Part shown: positions 10,901-24,947 of the stretch, one piece after another
Layout: each line of letters begins with the position of its first letter
How positions within the stretch are numbered: position 1 is the first letter of the stretch
Source of the DNA: Plecoglossus altivelis
Lineage: Eukaryota; Chordata; Actinopteri; Osmeriformes; Plecoglossidae
Assembly (NCBI GenBank): GCA_036571765.1
Contig: BROE01000003.1
Location: 13,898,143 to 13,962,142, forward strand
DNA length: 64,000 bases
Direction of reading: 5' to 3'
Translations under genes and position numbers: made by a program
The notes under the pieces: generated by a model
Databases searched by the model: none
What the model saw: only the letters and a program-made list of their open reading frames with translations
What the model was told of the DNA's origin: nothing

Positions 10901-13900
10901 ACTGGCGAGGGAATCAAGCCATTCCTCAAAAAGACACTGGGGGGCAGCGTCGATGCTGCGCGGGAAGGAGCGCGGGACGGGACACAGGACGGCGCCCTCG
11001 AGACGGGCGCAGAGACTGAGGCCAAGTTGAGAGGAAGGTCCAGGGGGTTGGTGGGGAAGATTTTCATGTCTATGGTTCTGGGAATCTCTGTGTCTGATGG
11101 AGGGTTTGGATGGATGCTAGCGATGTCCTCTAAGTCTCTGTGGGTCTCCACAGGTTCCAGGACCACCCCGTCAGCAAGAGGGTTGGGTCCTTCAGACAAG
11201 GTCTTGGTGTGGTTGGGGATGATGTGGTTGGTCTGTGGAACTGCCTGGCACTCGGATGTATCAGAATTTTCGGATTTCTGACTGTCTGAAGGCCTGGGAG
11301 AAGTGGAGAAAGGAAAGGATCTTTTTAATCTGTCACTCCTTTCTAAATAGTCCTAGTCTTCCAAGAGGGAAGATAAAGATATATCTCATACATGCTTTGG
11401 AAGACCAGGACAAACACACAATCATCAAGTTCAATTGTGTCCAACAATTTATTTGTAGTATATAATTTAATTTAATCATTTGAGCCAACGGCCACCTAAA
11501 TAGAGGTGTTGCTTCGCATTCCAGCGGTCCTGTGATTTTAACCTTGCTAATGACCTGTGACTAAGATCTAGCCAATCTGTGTCGCATAGCATCATTCTAA
11601 CCTCATACATGGTTGTTTAGAATAGCAAAGCCCTAGTCAGCTAACGAAATGAAAGCTGCTTCGCTGGGAAACAAGTAGCTGGAAGATGCTGGTGCTGACT
11701 GGAAATGAAGAGCCACATCTGTGCTGACAGACGCAATCACTTAGTATTAAAAATACATGGAGGCTGCTCATTCATCAAAGACAGCATTCTACAACAGCTC
11801 TGCATGAAAAGTAGTGTATTTAATTTGTTTCCCTCCTTCCAAACTGACAAAAGACAGAACTGGTCAACTCGGATGCACATTCTCTCGAATTCACACCATC
11901 TTCCAATGAAAACCCACAAACACACACTATCTGACGTCTGAACAGATGCAGTGGCCATGGCGTTGTGAAGCTACCTGTCATTCGTGCTGTGCTACTTCTG
12001 ACAGACGGACAGATCCTCCCCCATACCACCTCCCCCTCCTCCCCCCCATGCCTGAGTGTCATCCATCTCTGTCACTCTTTTTTACCTATGACTCTCTATC
12101 TCTGTCTGTCACTGTCTCTTTCCTCCGTTTCTCTTACCGTCTGTCTTTTTGACCTCTCCTTCTCCATCCTTCATTTCCAACTCAATTTCAGTCACCTAGA
12201 GGAGGTGTCAGGTGTCTGAAGCTATGCCAACAAACAGTATGTATGAATGTATGTTTGTGGATTAGGGTTAGTGTGTGTGTGTTTAAGATAGTAACCAAGG
12301 TCCTGCCCACTGTAATCTGAGAACACGAGTTACTGGCAGAATGAGATATCCCTGGCATGCACCCAGTGTTATGCTGCATTCTCCACAGCAAAGGAAAACC
12401 AACACACGCATACAGACACATTCACACACATCCCCAATAACTGCACCTAGTTCTGTCTGAGGTGTCATTCAAGGAGACTGACAGTCAGACAAACAGAAAT
12501 TAGCCCACATTTTTACACAAAGAGACAAAGACAGACAAGCTGGTGAACACAAACAATGTATTTGGCCACAAAGTTTTGGACAACTGTACTGTATATTGGG
12601 ATCTGAGGCTGAGCCATACCTCTTCAGCATGGTGGTGTGGTTCTGCATGAGGGCAGCCTGGTTCATGGCTTTCACCCAGCCATGCATGTCCTCCTGGGTG
12701 TCAGCACTGAAGAAGTACGTCCTCATCCCACTGTGCTCTGCCTGAGAGCCAATCATAGAGTTCCGATTGTAAATGTACGAGCGCATGCCCGTGTGGCTGG
12801 CCTATGGGAAGAGAAGAGAGGACAGGTCAGATACATTACATAGGCGGTAGCCAGCCAATAGGACGATCGGTTGGACACAATGGCAAAATAGACAGCCAGT
12901 GTAGAGATGTGCCAGGTGGGGAGACATGAGCATCAGCCAATGAACAGAGACAGATATTAATGATAGCCAGTAGAGAAACAACATCTAAAGCATCAGCAAA
13001 TACAAAAACTGTTAATACAAATATTCAGCCAATAGTGACAAAGACACATACTGTTAGGCCAGCCAACAGAAACCAAGGTAAATACCAGCCAAGGAAACTA
13101 CAGAGAACCCAATTCTGGGAAATTGAGAAAACGCAGAGCGATATGGACAAACAGAAACATAGCCATTGCAGAAAGACAAAGAGCTGAAAGCAAAGTGGCC
13201 AATCCCAACTCATGACAACAGCTATTTTGACCTGCGAACAATTAGCACCAAAAAAATAATAATTTAGGATTTGGTTGCAATCCATTTTTCCCCTTCGTCT
13301 CTACAAATACTATTCCCTATTCTTACTGTTTACCACTATGTTCATTTGTACAGAGACAGCTGTGTTCAACAACAGTATTGACAAAGCTTTTATGGTGCTG
13401 TTTTCTCTGTGGTCCCAGTATAGATATCACTTTGTAAACTCAGGCAATGACGCACACACCATTACCATGATCTAATCTGGTATTTAAATGATAAAATGTA
13501 ATACTTCCTCTGTAGTTTAAGGACAAGAAGGCTAATGAAGAGAACAGATTTGCAAGACAACAGAGGCATGTAAATGATGTTTAAACTCTAATAAATTTGT
13601 TCTTGTTGTTCTTAAATATTTATGCGAAATAATTAGCTGCTACAGTAAAGGCGTCATATTTCTGTAATTGTTTTCATTTGGGATGGTTTAATTTTTTATG
13701 TGAATTTCTCAAAATGTCGAAATCTTTTAGGGTTAAGGGAAGGGACTGACTGATAACCCACATGTACTTATACATCTACACAACCAAGCAGACACAGACA
13801 TGGTGGGACCCTCTTAGCTCCAGGCTGTGCCCTTAGTCAGGCTGGAAGGTTGGCTCTCTTCCCTGAGGAGCCCTTAAATATGTGCTCTGGCTTGGTCCAA

Positions 13901-14102
13901 TCTGGCCTTTAGCCCATGCCTGTATCTAATACAGGACCCTGCATTACAGGTGCAGTCAGAGTACCTAACTGAAAAACATATCTATTAGACCCATTTGTGC
14001 TTGAACGCATCTGCAGAGGCTCTCATGCACACTAACACAATATAAAAATACCTCAACAAAATATTTGACTTTGTAACTGGATGAAGTTATGTTCAACCTA
14101 AG

Positions 14103-14169
<67 letters not shown>

Positions 14170-17100
14170 ACTAAAATAACAGCCAATAACAGTAGCCCCT
14201 CTCCCCTGTTCAGGAATGCTGAGTGGTACACATTCAGCTCTATGTATGACCGTTGCACCTGCACACAGAATGCTCACTGCTCACCCATGGTCTACTCTTT
14301 TTTTTTCTTTCGTTCTAACCATCTGTCCGTCTCACTCTACTCACGCTCCTTCTTTTCATAAACATACGCAGTCAAAGTCCAACACTTCACCTTTTTCTTC
14401 CACCTCTTATTCCACTACCCCCTACGCGACGTTTGTCGCTATTCAACCGCACTATACACCACCCCCTGCTCTCTCTCTCTCTCTTTCGCCCTCTTTCTCT
14501 CACTCTCTCTTCCATCCCATTCCCTTCTCTCCATCCCCAAACTGAAAATAGCTCCTACTCTGAGACAGGAAGGCTAACAATAGCGCCATCCGTTTCCATC
14601 CCCACACACCCTGTTCTCTCAAACATGCAGTGTTGTTCTTGGTTGCTGGGCTATTTGGATATCTATTGTGTCTGAAAGATAAGACCTGGGAGGGCAGGGT
14701 GAGGCCAATACTCCGATATATCCAGCAACTTATAAAGTCACATGAGGAAATACAATGGTGCGTACACAAAGGTGTACAAGAAACCCCCAGAATTCAACTG
14801 GTTTGGGGACTGACATAGATCTATACCAGTATGAAACATTTAAGTTTACATAAAATGCTGAAAAGCAGTTGCTTGGCACTATTTAAAACACTTTGCAACC
14901 TTATTATGTCTCTAGTATCACTGTATACAGAACATTAATGTTGTTTATTTATTACCGTATTTAGTTGTTACCTCTGCTACTGAACAGTGTGATATCGCCC
15001 TGGGGATCAATGAAACACAACTCTGCTTTATTCTTTACTAAACAGAGCACATATTTTGAAGGATTATCCACATGGACAGAACACATAGACACTAATGAGA
15101 GAATAAAATACAAAGATTATGATAGGAGGTAAAGCAAGAATTATGGCAGGCCAAAACCACATCAGATAACAACACACCAATCTCAAGCATGCTCCAAATT
15201 GTAAGAATATATACTCTGCATTTGTATATATTCTCATCATAAAACCAAACCATACTAATGACTAAGACAGACTGAAAGAAAATAAACTCTGGTTAAGTAT
15301 GAAGGGCTGCGAATGGCCAATACCTATTAATGATTGGACGTTGCACTTGGGTTTCATTGGACGAACTCGCACACTCATAGAAGTCCAACCAAGGCAGCCC
15401 ACCAATGGGAACAAGAGAGGGTACAGGGTTGAACAAATAGAGGGAGGCTCTCCAACCTGAAGCAAGGTTTCCTCAAGATGGAATGTGCCTATGTAACTAT
15501 TGAGATTTGGGGGGATTACTACATTCTTTTGGTAATGATTACATCTGAAGGTGAATGGTGGCAACACAAATGAACATTGATAGACATATATACGTCCACA
15601 CATACAAAGACAGAAGTGTGCTGAACCCAAAACAATCTCGGAAACACACATGCAGCATCTCCCTAAAATTCTTAATCAGATCTCTGGGGAGTGGGGTTAA
15701 ACATGAGAGGAGGTCTATTTAAAAACCTGATGAAGATGACCAAGACATTTCATTATCAAGCTGAACCTAACTAGTCTGAGTTGACAACAATCAATGATTA
15801 ATGCAGCAATTTTCTTCCCTGTTTACATGTGTTTCTGTGTTAGACCATTCTGTAAATGGCTTGATATCTACAGGGTCAAAGAATGTTTAAATCATGGCAA
15901 TACATTGCAAAAGTGCTGAAACTGTATTGTTTTGTAGTGGTCTATCAAGGCACTTCACAATCAACATTGGACTCTCAAAGGAACTATTGTGAGGGTGACG
16001 GCATGACCTGAGGACGCAAACTGGTCAGGTCAGTCAATGACTTTCCACCATAACGCTAGACTAGCCTTCAGCTACATCATTAATAGACTTGAAACTGAAA
16101 CCTGGTCCATTGACTGTACTTTCAACAAAGGTTTAGATTACCGTGTTGGGCAGAGAGAACAGCACAAAAACCTCCCTCCTAAAGAAAGGAGGCTGGATAC
16201 ATTACAGCAGAATACAGGATCCACTGAGACAATGACAGGCAGGCCGTAAAAACCCCATGTGTCTGCGAGAGATGTGTGCCTTTAGTTGAAAGACGGACAG
16301 CATGGGTGAGATAAGCATATGGAGAGAAACTGTAGCTGTAGCATTGTAGACTTCTTTGGAGGGTTGGAGGCTACTAGTAATTTCACTGTGTTCTTATTTG
16401 ATGGAACATGAATTGTGTATGGTTGAGGTCTGCTCTTAGATTATTTATTCCAATTTGGTCCAAATGTATTTGGGATGGGACTGAGTAACCATGGTAACCA
16501 TGAAAAATCGAATGAAGGCAATGGAATTATGTCTAATTTCATAGGTTTTCTGTAACTGATATTTGTGATATAAACTATGACAGTCTGTGTACTGTGAGTA
16601 GTAAACTATTTATGGTAAGTCAGCAAAAAATAAAATATTAGAAAGTTAGTAAACTTGCTAAACGGATTTCTCATTGACTGACAATGAAGTGGATTATCTT
16701 GCTGGTCTAATAGGGCTTTTTGGTGGAAGGATGATGGGATATCGTGACTTAATAGTGATGCAATGACAACACAGAACAACAGAGAAGGACATTCTTTCCA
16801 CCTTGTGAAAAAGATAATTTTCTTGTCAATGACTATTCACAAGTAGAAAATATATCATATAAGAAAGACTCAATCAAACGCAGTACAAAACGTCTGTGTG
16901 AAAGACCAAGCTCGTACCTTGAAGGCGTACTTGCGGCTGATGTGATCTTCTGGCTCCACAGCTGAGATGACATAGCTGGGGAGGGGGATACTACCCAGGA
17001 CTGACTCCTCCCTGCTGTCTGTAGAGGGCAAGAAAAGAGAAGGACAGAGAAGGTTTCCAATATAAGCTTGAGAGTGTTCAAGATAAAGTGAGCACATAGA

Positions 17101-17579
17101 TAAGGGACCGTGTCACGTGTGCATGGTGTGTGTGCATGTGACAGAGACCCCCTCTACCCGACCCCAGGACACACACCTTTTCACAACCATTCATAAGACA
17201 GCACTCTCCTGCCAACTCCTAAGTCAACTCTGTCCCTCCCGTAGCTCCCACTGCCAAACCAACTCCACTATGCCCAACTGGCACTACCCCGTCACTGAAA
17301 TAAATATTGAATCTTGACTCCTCCGCTTGCACTGGGTTGGTGATGTCACAGCAGCCTTCCTGTCAGTCTGGCCTGGCATTAGTGTCATGGCACTATGCGC
17401 CTCTCTAACATCGACCACGGTCCTATCTTAATTACTTCACACCTCCAAAAATAGAGGGAGGACCTCTCATAGGAGCTGGGGGGGGTTTGTTTGGTGGACT
17501 ATGTGACAGCGTGTTAGAATGTGTGCATTTGTGCATGTGCACATTTAACCTTGAGAATGAGCTTGTTTCTATTCTTGTC

Positions 17580-17647
<68 letters not shown>

Positions 17648-17858
17648 GGACAGCAAAATAACGCGTGTGTCAGAGTGTGTGTTTTGTGTGTGTTTGAGTT
17701 TGAAGCTAGCAGTGGAGTGTTTGGTTGATAAGTGATAAGGTGAGGCCTGGATTAAATAGTAATTGGTTAAAAATAATTCAAGGAGCTTTAGAGGAGACAT
17801 TCCCTACTTGTACCTCATACGAGTCCAAAAAAATATTTGATCTGCCTTTTCCGCAACT

Positions 17859-17890
<32 letters not shown>

Positions 17891-20254
17891 ACTACACAGA
17901 CTCATTCAATAGCATGGAAAACCAGACCAGGCCAGGCCAATGAGGACAGATTACCCCCTATCAGGATCTATCAGAAAATGGTGCCTATCTCTGTCTGAGT
18001 TGTGCACATCTGTGTATGAGGAAAAGCTGTGACAGGGTGTGTGCGTGCTGTGCCTCAGATATCACAGCATATGTGTTTGTGTGTGTCTGTGTGTGTGCGT
18101 GTGTGTTGAGACAGAATCCTGTGTGAGGAGCCCATGGGAAACCTCAGATTAACACCAGAACTGATTAAACTACTGGTTCTCTCATCAACTCAACATGCTG
18201 ATCCAATCTCTTACATAACTCTCCACTAACACAGGAATACGCTGAGGGAACGTTGAAGGAACATACCATACTTCCTCAAGCAATCATTACAGTCGAGGAT
18301 TAAAAGCACGATATGAAACGTGTATATGGCACGTATCCATTAAATACTGGTGGTAGAATTGAACAAAGAACCACATTGTACATTTTATTGACAAGCCATC
18401 TGGTTGTTACTACAGCAACCGAGCAATGAAGTCAAGAGGACTCAAAGGAAAAGTATGGATTTCTCCCCATTGAAGCATTGGCCATCCCATCCTTTACTTC
18501 TTAACCTAAATAGAGCCTTGTGGTGCCTGCAGGCTCAGAGAAGCTTACCTTTGTAGTAGAAGAGGCAGTAATCAGCCAGGACAAACCACTTCCTCTTCCA
18601 TAACCTCATCCCAGAGCTGTCCTGGTGTCGGGCGGCGCGGTGGGGTGGGGGAAAGAGAGAGAGAGAGAGATAAAAAGACAGAGAAAAACAGAGAGAGAGA
18701 GAGAGAGGGGGAGAGAGAGATAATACTATCGTATAATAATACTTGTCTATTCTAGTTCAGGCCTGCGTTTCTTCCACTTCAAATACGTCTTTCAAACCCT
18801 CTAAAGAGACAGGTGAGTTTTCTGTAGTGGTTGAAGCAGAGGGACAAGGGCTTGGAGGCGGGGGAGGGGGAGAACACTTCAAACGACCATTTCTACACAC
18901 AGTAATTGAGCCCTGTTTGTTTGAATCTATTCCCTGGTAGTAATGCGGCACGCTGTGTAATTTTCCACAAGGTAGCAGCAGCAGAGTTTGTTTAAGGAAA
19001 TCTGGCAGGAATTGGGCCTTTCAATTTCCGATGTGAAACATGCATGTGTGTGTTTTCTTTGTAAATATGTGCGCATGTGTGTCTGTGACCGTAAGAAGCG
19101 TGCGGCTGTTTATATGCAGGAGTACATCCCTTGTGAATCAAAGATAAATGTGACAGTATGTCTCACCTAGTTGAGTAAACTGTGCTTGTCTTGCTAAACT
19201 GCCACAAGGCAAAACCTTTAATTATGGAACAGCGCAGTTGTTTGAAGCCTCTCTGAGATACGTCTCTTTCGTTTAAAGGGCGTGCGTAAGAACAGGGTCA
19301 CAGGGTCAACTCTACATCTCATTAAGATACTACGAGATAAGAAGCCGACTAAGCCTGAGGACCTCACTGTTTCAGCCAATCACATAAGCGACCTCATTGC
19401 CCAATTGACCGATGATCTTAATCCCATATCCCAGCCAATGACTCACATCGAGCAAACGTACTGTGTGGGATTTGTCTCTGAGCCTTTCTGCCAGTGTGCG
19501 TATGTGTGTGTGTGTGTGTGTGTGTGTCTCACCTGTTTGTAGAGCCATCCTCTCACAACCACTGGGACGTTGGGGTTCCTCTTAATGGCTTGGTCTCTCT
19601 TCCCAAAGCTGTGCACCCTTACACTCAACCTGGAGCCCTGTAGAATTGACACACACACAAACACACACATACAAAGAACAATGTCAACACTGTAAAGGAA
19701 GGTAGAGCAAGTTCACAGGTAGTATTGAGGGAGGTGGGCAACACAATTTGACACAATTGGAATGAAGTGTTGTCTGGAAGGTGACACCAAGACAGAACCA
19801 ATCTTCACATGCCAAATGGAGACACTTTCACCTGCTATGACAGTTACAATCCATCATGGCCCATTTATTTAAGTGCCTATTGTGATAGCAATAATTAGCC
19901 TGCTAGGAGCAGATAAGGTATTACCAGTTTGTTATGGCTGCCTGAACACTATTTCTGGTCCGAGTACCAGTTTTGGATGAGATTCCCAATAAAGGAACAC
20001 ACACACACACAGTAATTACTATGCATTGCAGTGTGTGCAGCTAAATCTCGTAAATTGTGCACATCATTGTCAGACACACATCCAGCACCAGTGCTCTGCA
20101 TATTATTGAATCTCTCCGTACGCAGTAACATCCATTATACCATGTCTGTGTGCCATGTCTTCAAGCTCCCATGTGTGGTTGTACTTGTAATTAAATCCTC
20201 CAAAGACACCAGTTCAAAGCCACTCAACTCAGTTTTCACCTGCTTCAACCCCCT

Positions 20255-20295
<41 letters not shown>

Positions 20296-23200
20296 CCTGT
20301 ATTCTCCATCCACCACCGACACACAGGGACATTCTGAAGTTAAACAGAAGGCGTGGGTCCTGTGGAGTTAACATGTGACAGTCTGGGTTCTGGGACTCCT
20401 TCACAGCCCGCAGGAGTTGAAAACATATTGTCTCATTACGAGACCAGTGGCTAACCAAGTGTGCTGCGTTTGACGGTAAACAACAGAAGCGTTGTCAAAC
20501 GGATTCCCTTGTCTGCACATGCGTGTTGTTGTGGAGTTCTATTTTCATGCTGTGAATTCCCAGAGGCCTTGGGGGTAAGATGGCTGTACAATGTGAGAGA
20601 TGGATTGGAGAGTTACTCATGGTTTTGTCTTTAAACATTTACGTTAAAGTTCTTAATAGTTTAGTCAAAGTGACAGATAGGAGATAAAAACCCATGGCAG
20701 ATCACACAGCATTAACTATGGTTCAGCCCTGTTATTCTATCTTTGAGGATGACAATTGATGTCATTAGAAGGTCTCTTCTGTTGTCGCACTGCCATAATT
20801 AAAATGGTTAGATACTCCTCCAGGTACTGCAATAGGTACTAGAGCACCAATATTGCTACTGTTACAGATAATAACCATTTCAAAGACTATTTGTTGAGTA
20901 AATTACATGTGGGACAATCTGTTTACATTGGGCTTTATATTGGAAGTCAGAACACACAAGACTCCAAAAGGCACAGAATGCACTTGATCCATTTTAAATC
21001 CATTTTAAATCCTGATACACAGAACATTTTCCTGGCAACCACAAAACACACATTGGTAGAAAATACTTAAAATAAATGATTCATACATCTAAGAGCTGAA
21101 CAGGAGGTTTTGATGAATATTCTATATGGTTCTACAGTATATGAATATTGCATTGATCCACCATTGAGAAAAGAACACAGGGTAACAAACAGGTAAAGCA
21201 GTGGTGAAAGACCTCGTGGTATCTAGTGGCAACAGATGAAGTCTGTGTGATGGATGTTGGAGTGATCAGTTCCAGTGTGCTGCACTCAATCACAGTCAAA
21301 TGGCACCTGTTGATAAGCTGGACATGCACACCTCCACAGATACACACGTCCGCGCACCTACATAATTAGCCCAATAAGACAAGTTTATTTCAAGTCTGAT
21401 TAATTACAACCTGGCTTTCCACCTCTGTCTTCTTCCTTAATCAAGCTGTCCGGACTGAACTGTCATCCTGACGGGTGGGTTTTCTGGGTGTAACAGGACA
21501 GCCCACCCAGAACGAACCTCAGCCATTCATCATTAACCATAGTCAGTTTGAATCTACAGACAATTCTTAGAAGCAGTTAAAACGGGATCTCCTGGTCAAC
21601 CAGCGTACTATGGTGCCAAGAACAATCTCATTGTAGAGCATTAGAAATGCATTCTAGTTTAACATGGCAGTTGACATTTATTATTAATACACCAGTTCAA
21701 AGTGTATTCCCTTCTTAAGGAATTGTAACCTTGTCTAAAGAATACTAGCTTCGTCCTTGTGCTAAAAGGAAAATGCTTAATACAAGATCAAAGTCACACG
21801 ATTGAAAAGGAGTTCATTATGAACAACCAGACCCTAACGCAACTGACCTTTGACACTGAGGTGGTGTCTGCGGTGGAGGTGGTGACGGCGGTGGAGGCCT
21901 CACTGACGGTGCTGGAGAGCCGCAGGTCTGCTGCCGGTAGCTTGGACATGCGTCCACTTGGCCTAGTCAGAGAGAGCCAAAGGAGTCACACATGTGTGTG
22001 TGTTTAAGTTATCATTGTCTGTATCAACCACATCCAACACTGAGAGAAAACATGCAAACATGCACATGGGAAACAGCTGAATGGAACTAATGAGCCTATT
22101 GGACAGTGTTGAACCGAAAGGAGGAGAGCAGATCAGTAGGTCAATGTTGCGCCAGTCACAGATTTACTGTTTACCATTTACTTTGTAGCTTTGACAAGTG
22201 ATTGACATTGATCGCCCCTGCTTTTCTGGGCGGCCACTTCTTCTTACCCATGTTACGCTTGTGATTAGCAGCTCGAGTGGAGGGGGGTTTGAATAATGAA
22301 TGAACGACTTAGCGTCGGCTGAATACGGTAGACTTTTGACTCTTTTGAATGGTTTAAACACAGGGTGTTTGTACATCAGTCTAAGTAGCTCTGCGGTTAC
22401 GGACACTGGGAATCGAAAATCAAACCCTCTGTTAACGTCTTGCTACTTTATAAAGATCTTACGTGTTTTACAGATTGCATATTAAATATGACTAAATTAC
22501 ATATCCATTCTCAGTGACAGGAATGGCCTTCCATCGTTCATCACTGACACATCCACATAAAAAGCCTTCGCACATGGGCACAATAGCACACACACAGTCG
22601 CACAAATCCACAATTGCAGTCAATATAACGCTCTGGCAGGGCCACAGCTACAAATCACATTAACAATGACTTGGCCCAGAATCTGCTGGAGCCCATTTCC
22701 CAATCCCAATGTAAATCTCGACGACAGCATGTGGGCGAGACAGAAATAGAACTGGGAACTTTCAGATCTAGGGACCAAAGATCCAGGAGGCGCCGACAGA
22801 ACTGACAAATTAGGCCCCATTTCTGCCAGGCAAAGAAACTGCTATATCTCCTGCAGTCGCACACAAAGGATTCCATCCTTACTGACCAGACATTTTCGAT
22901 GAAAACTGGACTAAAACCCTGTGAAAGGTTGATAAATACCCCATCAATAACAGGTCATATTTAGGGTCCCCAAAGAGAGGACAGCCAATGAAACAGATAC
23001 AATGGGATTTCATTCAGGCCAGCTTTAAAAACTAGGCTTTTGGGTAGGAATACCTTTTCGTTTCACTAATGAGCACAGACAAAATGATGTCCCTTTGAGA
23101 TAGTAGTGTAAGGTGGGTGCGCATGGTGTTTCAACCATAGTTACAGCACATTAGCTGTATACTGGCACTGTTAGGGGTCTTCCCTCTACATGATACGTCG

Positions 23201-24887
23201 ATGGTTCAATCAGAAAGGTGATGAGAGGCTCCAGGCATGTAGCCAACCAGGCCAACAGGGACTCAACACATCCTCACATTTACCATGCTTAAACGAGCAC
23301 CGTAGAGAACGTTTGACAGTTTGGGCTGAGATCCCTTTGAAGCTCTTCAAAGTGATAGAGCCAGACGTAAACAATGCAACAGGGCCTTAATTTGAGGGGT
23401 TTATATATACTATCGATGAAACACTCTATTTCCCAGAGCACTTTAATAGTAAAACCAAAGCCTTAATGAGGCTTCAAGGCGACAAGGTATATTTCAAGAT
23501 ACGTGCACAGTAGACACTAAGGAGAAAGAATAAAACTTGCTACTGTAAATGAGCTAATTCAAAAGCGATTTTGAAGTACGGAGTTGTAACTTTTAACTCA
23601 TCCTTCCAGGCTGACAGGGCAGAAGGATAAGGACTCAAGGCAGGGCCTTGTTGAACTGCAGACACCCTCAGCTGAATGCCCCAGGTGAAAAGGACCCTTC
23701 TGCTGCCATGGCGACGGTCAACAAAAGTCTTGATGTGGGCACCAATCCCTATGTAAGGGAGTCATCACATTGCTGGCATCGTTTTGCCCTGGGCTCAAAG
23801 ATTCCATGGCAATGCACAGGGAAGGAGAAAGAGAGAGAGATGAAGCAATACAAAGAGGTAATAAAAGGATATGGTAAAAGGAGAGGTTGAGACATATAAA
23901 TGACTGAGATAAATAGAGACAGACAGAGGGACTGTGAGAGAAAGAGAGAGAGAGACGGCGAGAAAGAGACAGACAAACAAGGCCAACAGACAAACAAGAC
24001 AAGCGAGTGTAAGGGAAACAAACATAGAAACACATACCCAGACCCAGACAGCCTAAGAAGATATTCCATCACTCGATACAAAAATAAGACCTGATAAGGA
24101 GTGCTTACAAGCTGTAAAGACCTGACACTTTATAGCCACTTCTGTCTCTGATAACCTCAGCCATGCAGGCCCGTCGACGCCAGTCTGCTTGGGCCTGCTC
24201 ATAATGATTCAAGATGAGGTTTCAACCCCCTGCCTTGAGAGCCTGTAAGCTCTCAAGTCTTCATGTAAGGTGATTTGAGCTCTGCTCTTGGAGAAATGGT
24301 GTGCTACCGGCTACAAGCTGTGTTGTCTCTGTGTTTGCACAGGGTATGTTTCAGTAAGCTTATGCAAATCCTCTATAGTTCCCAATGGTGAAGAGCAGAC
24401 TAGCTCTTCCACTCGGTGCCTATAGAACGGCATTATGACGTTCTGCATACCGACTGCACCTCCTATTAGATACTTCAAAACCTGCAAATGCACAATCCCA
24501 CTCTCTTTCTCATATATTTGCTGAACTCAGACACAAACATACTTTGATGCACACACTCACACAGATGGTACAAGTGGTAGGCCTCTCTCCTGCTCCTACA
24601 TTGGATGTGGTAAAGGGGTTTAGGCTGAGTGATAGTGACACATTATCTGAGTGGTTCATACAGCCCCTGCACGCCCACATAGCTGTTAATGAGACGGATC
24701 CATCAGAACATGGCAGGGGAATGTGCCCTCCTATTCTCTGCCAGGAAAAAAAAACACTGAGAGCTGCAAAGGGAGAGAGGGGGTCAGAGAGAGAGAGAAA
24801 GGGAGAGACTATGAAAGAATGAGAGAAGATTATAGAGAATTCGATAAATAGATTGTCTGTGCATATATGCGTGTGTGTGCGGTGTGA

Positions 24888-24947
<60 letters not shown>

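Larger units (their letters stand above)
8756..12619 (-). other. plekha7 introns between exons 9 and 13
   Basis: Introns 8756-9155, 9240-9855, 10439-10759 and 11294-12619, separated by exons 12, 11 and 10. The last has CT-rich sequence near 12060-12190. No additional gene or mobile element recognised. Confidence 0.6.

Noticed and set aside
9826..11281. Plus-strand and other-frame ORFs of 80-195 codons over exons 10 and 11
   Set aside because: GC-rich antisense shadows of the plekha7 coding frame.
14935..15020. Segment resembling a fish retroelement tail (GGGGATCAATGAAA)
   Set aside because: Too short and diverged to name; could be chance.
12620..19637. Assignment of the large gene to plekha6 because a PPP1R15 gene is its neighbour
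   Set aside because: Two WW domains, the SYIYNRNS insertion in the PH domain and the rps13 neighbour all point to plekha7. PLEKHA6 has no WW domains.
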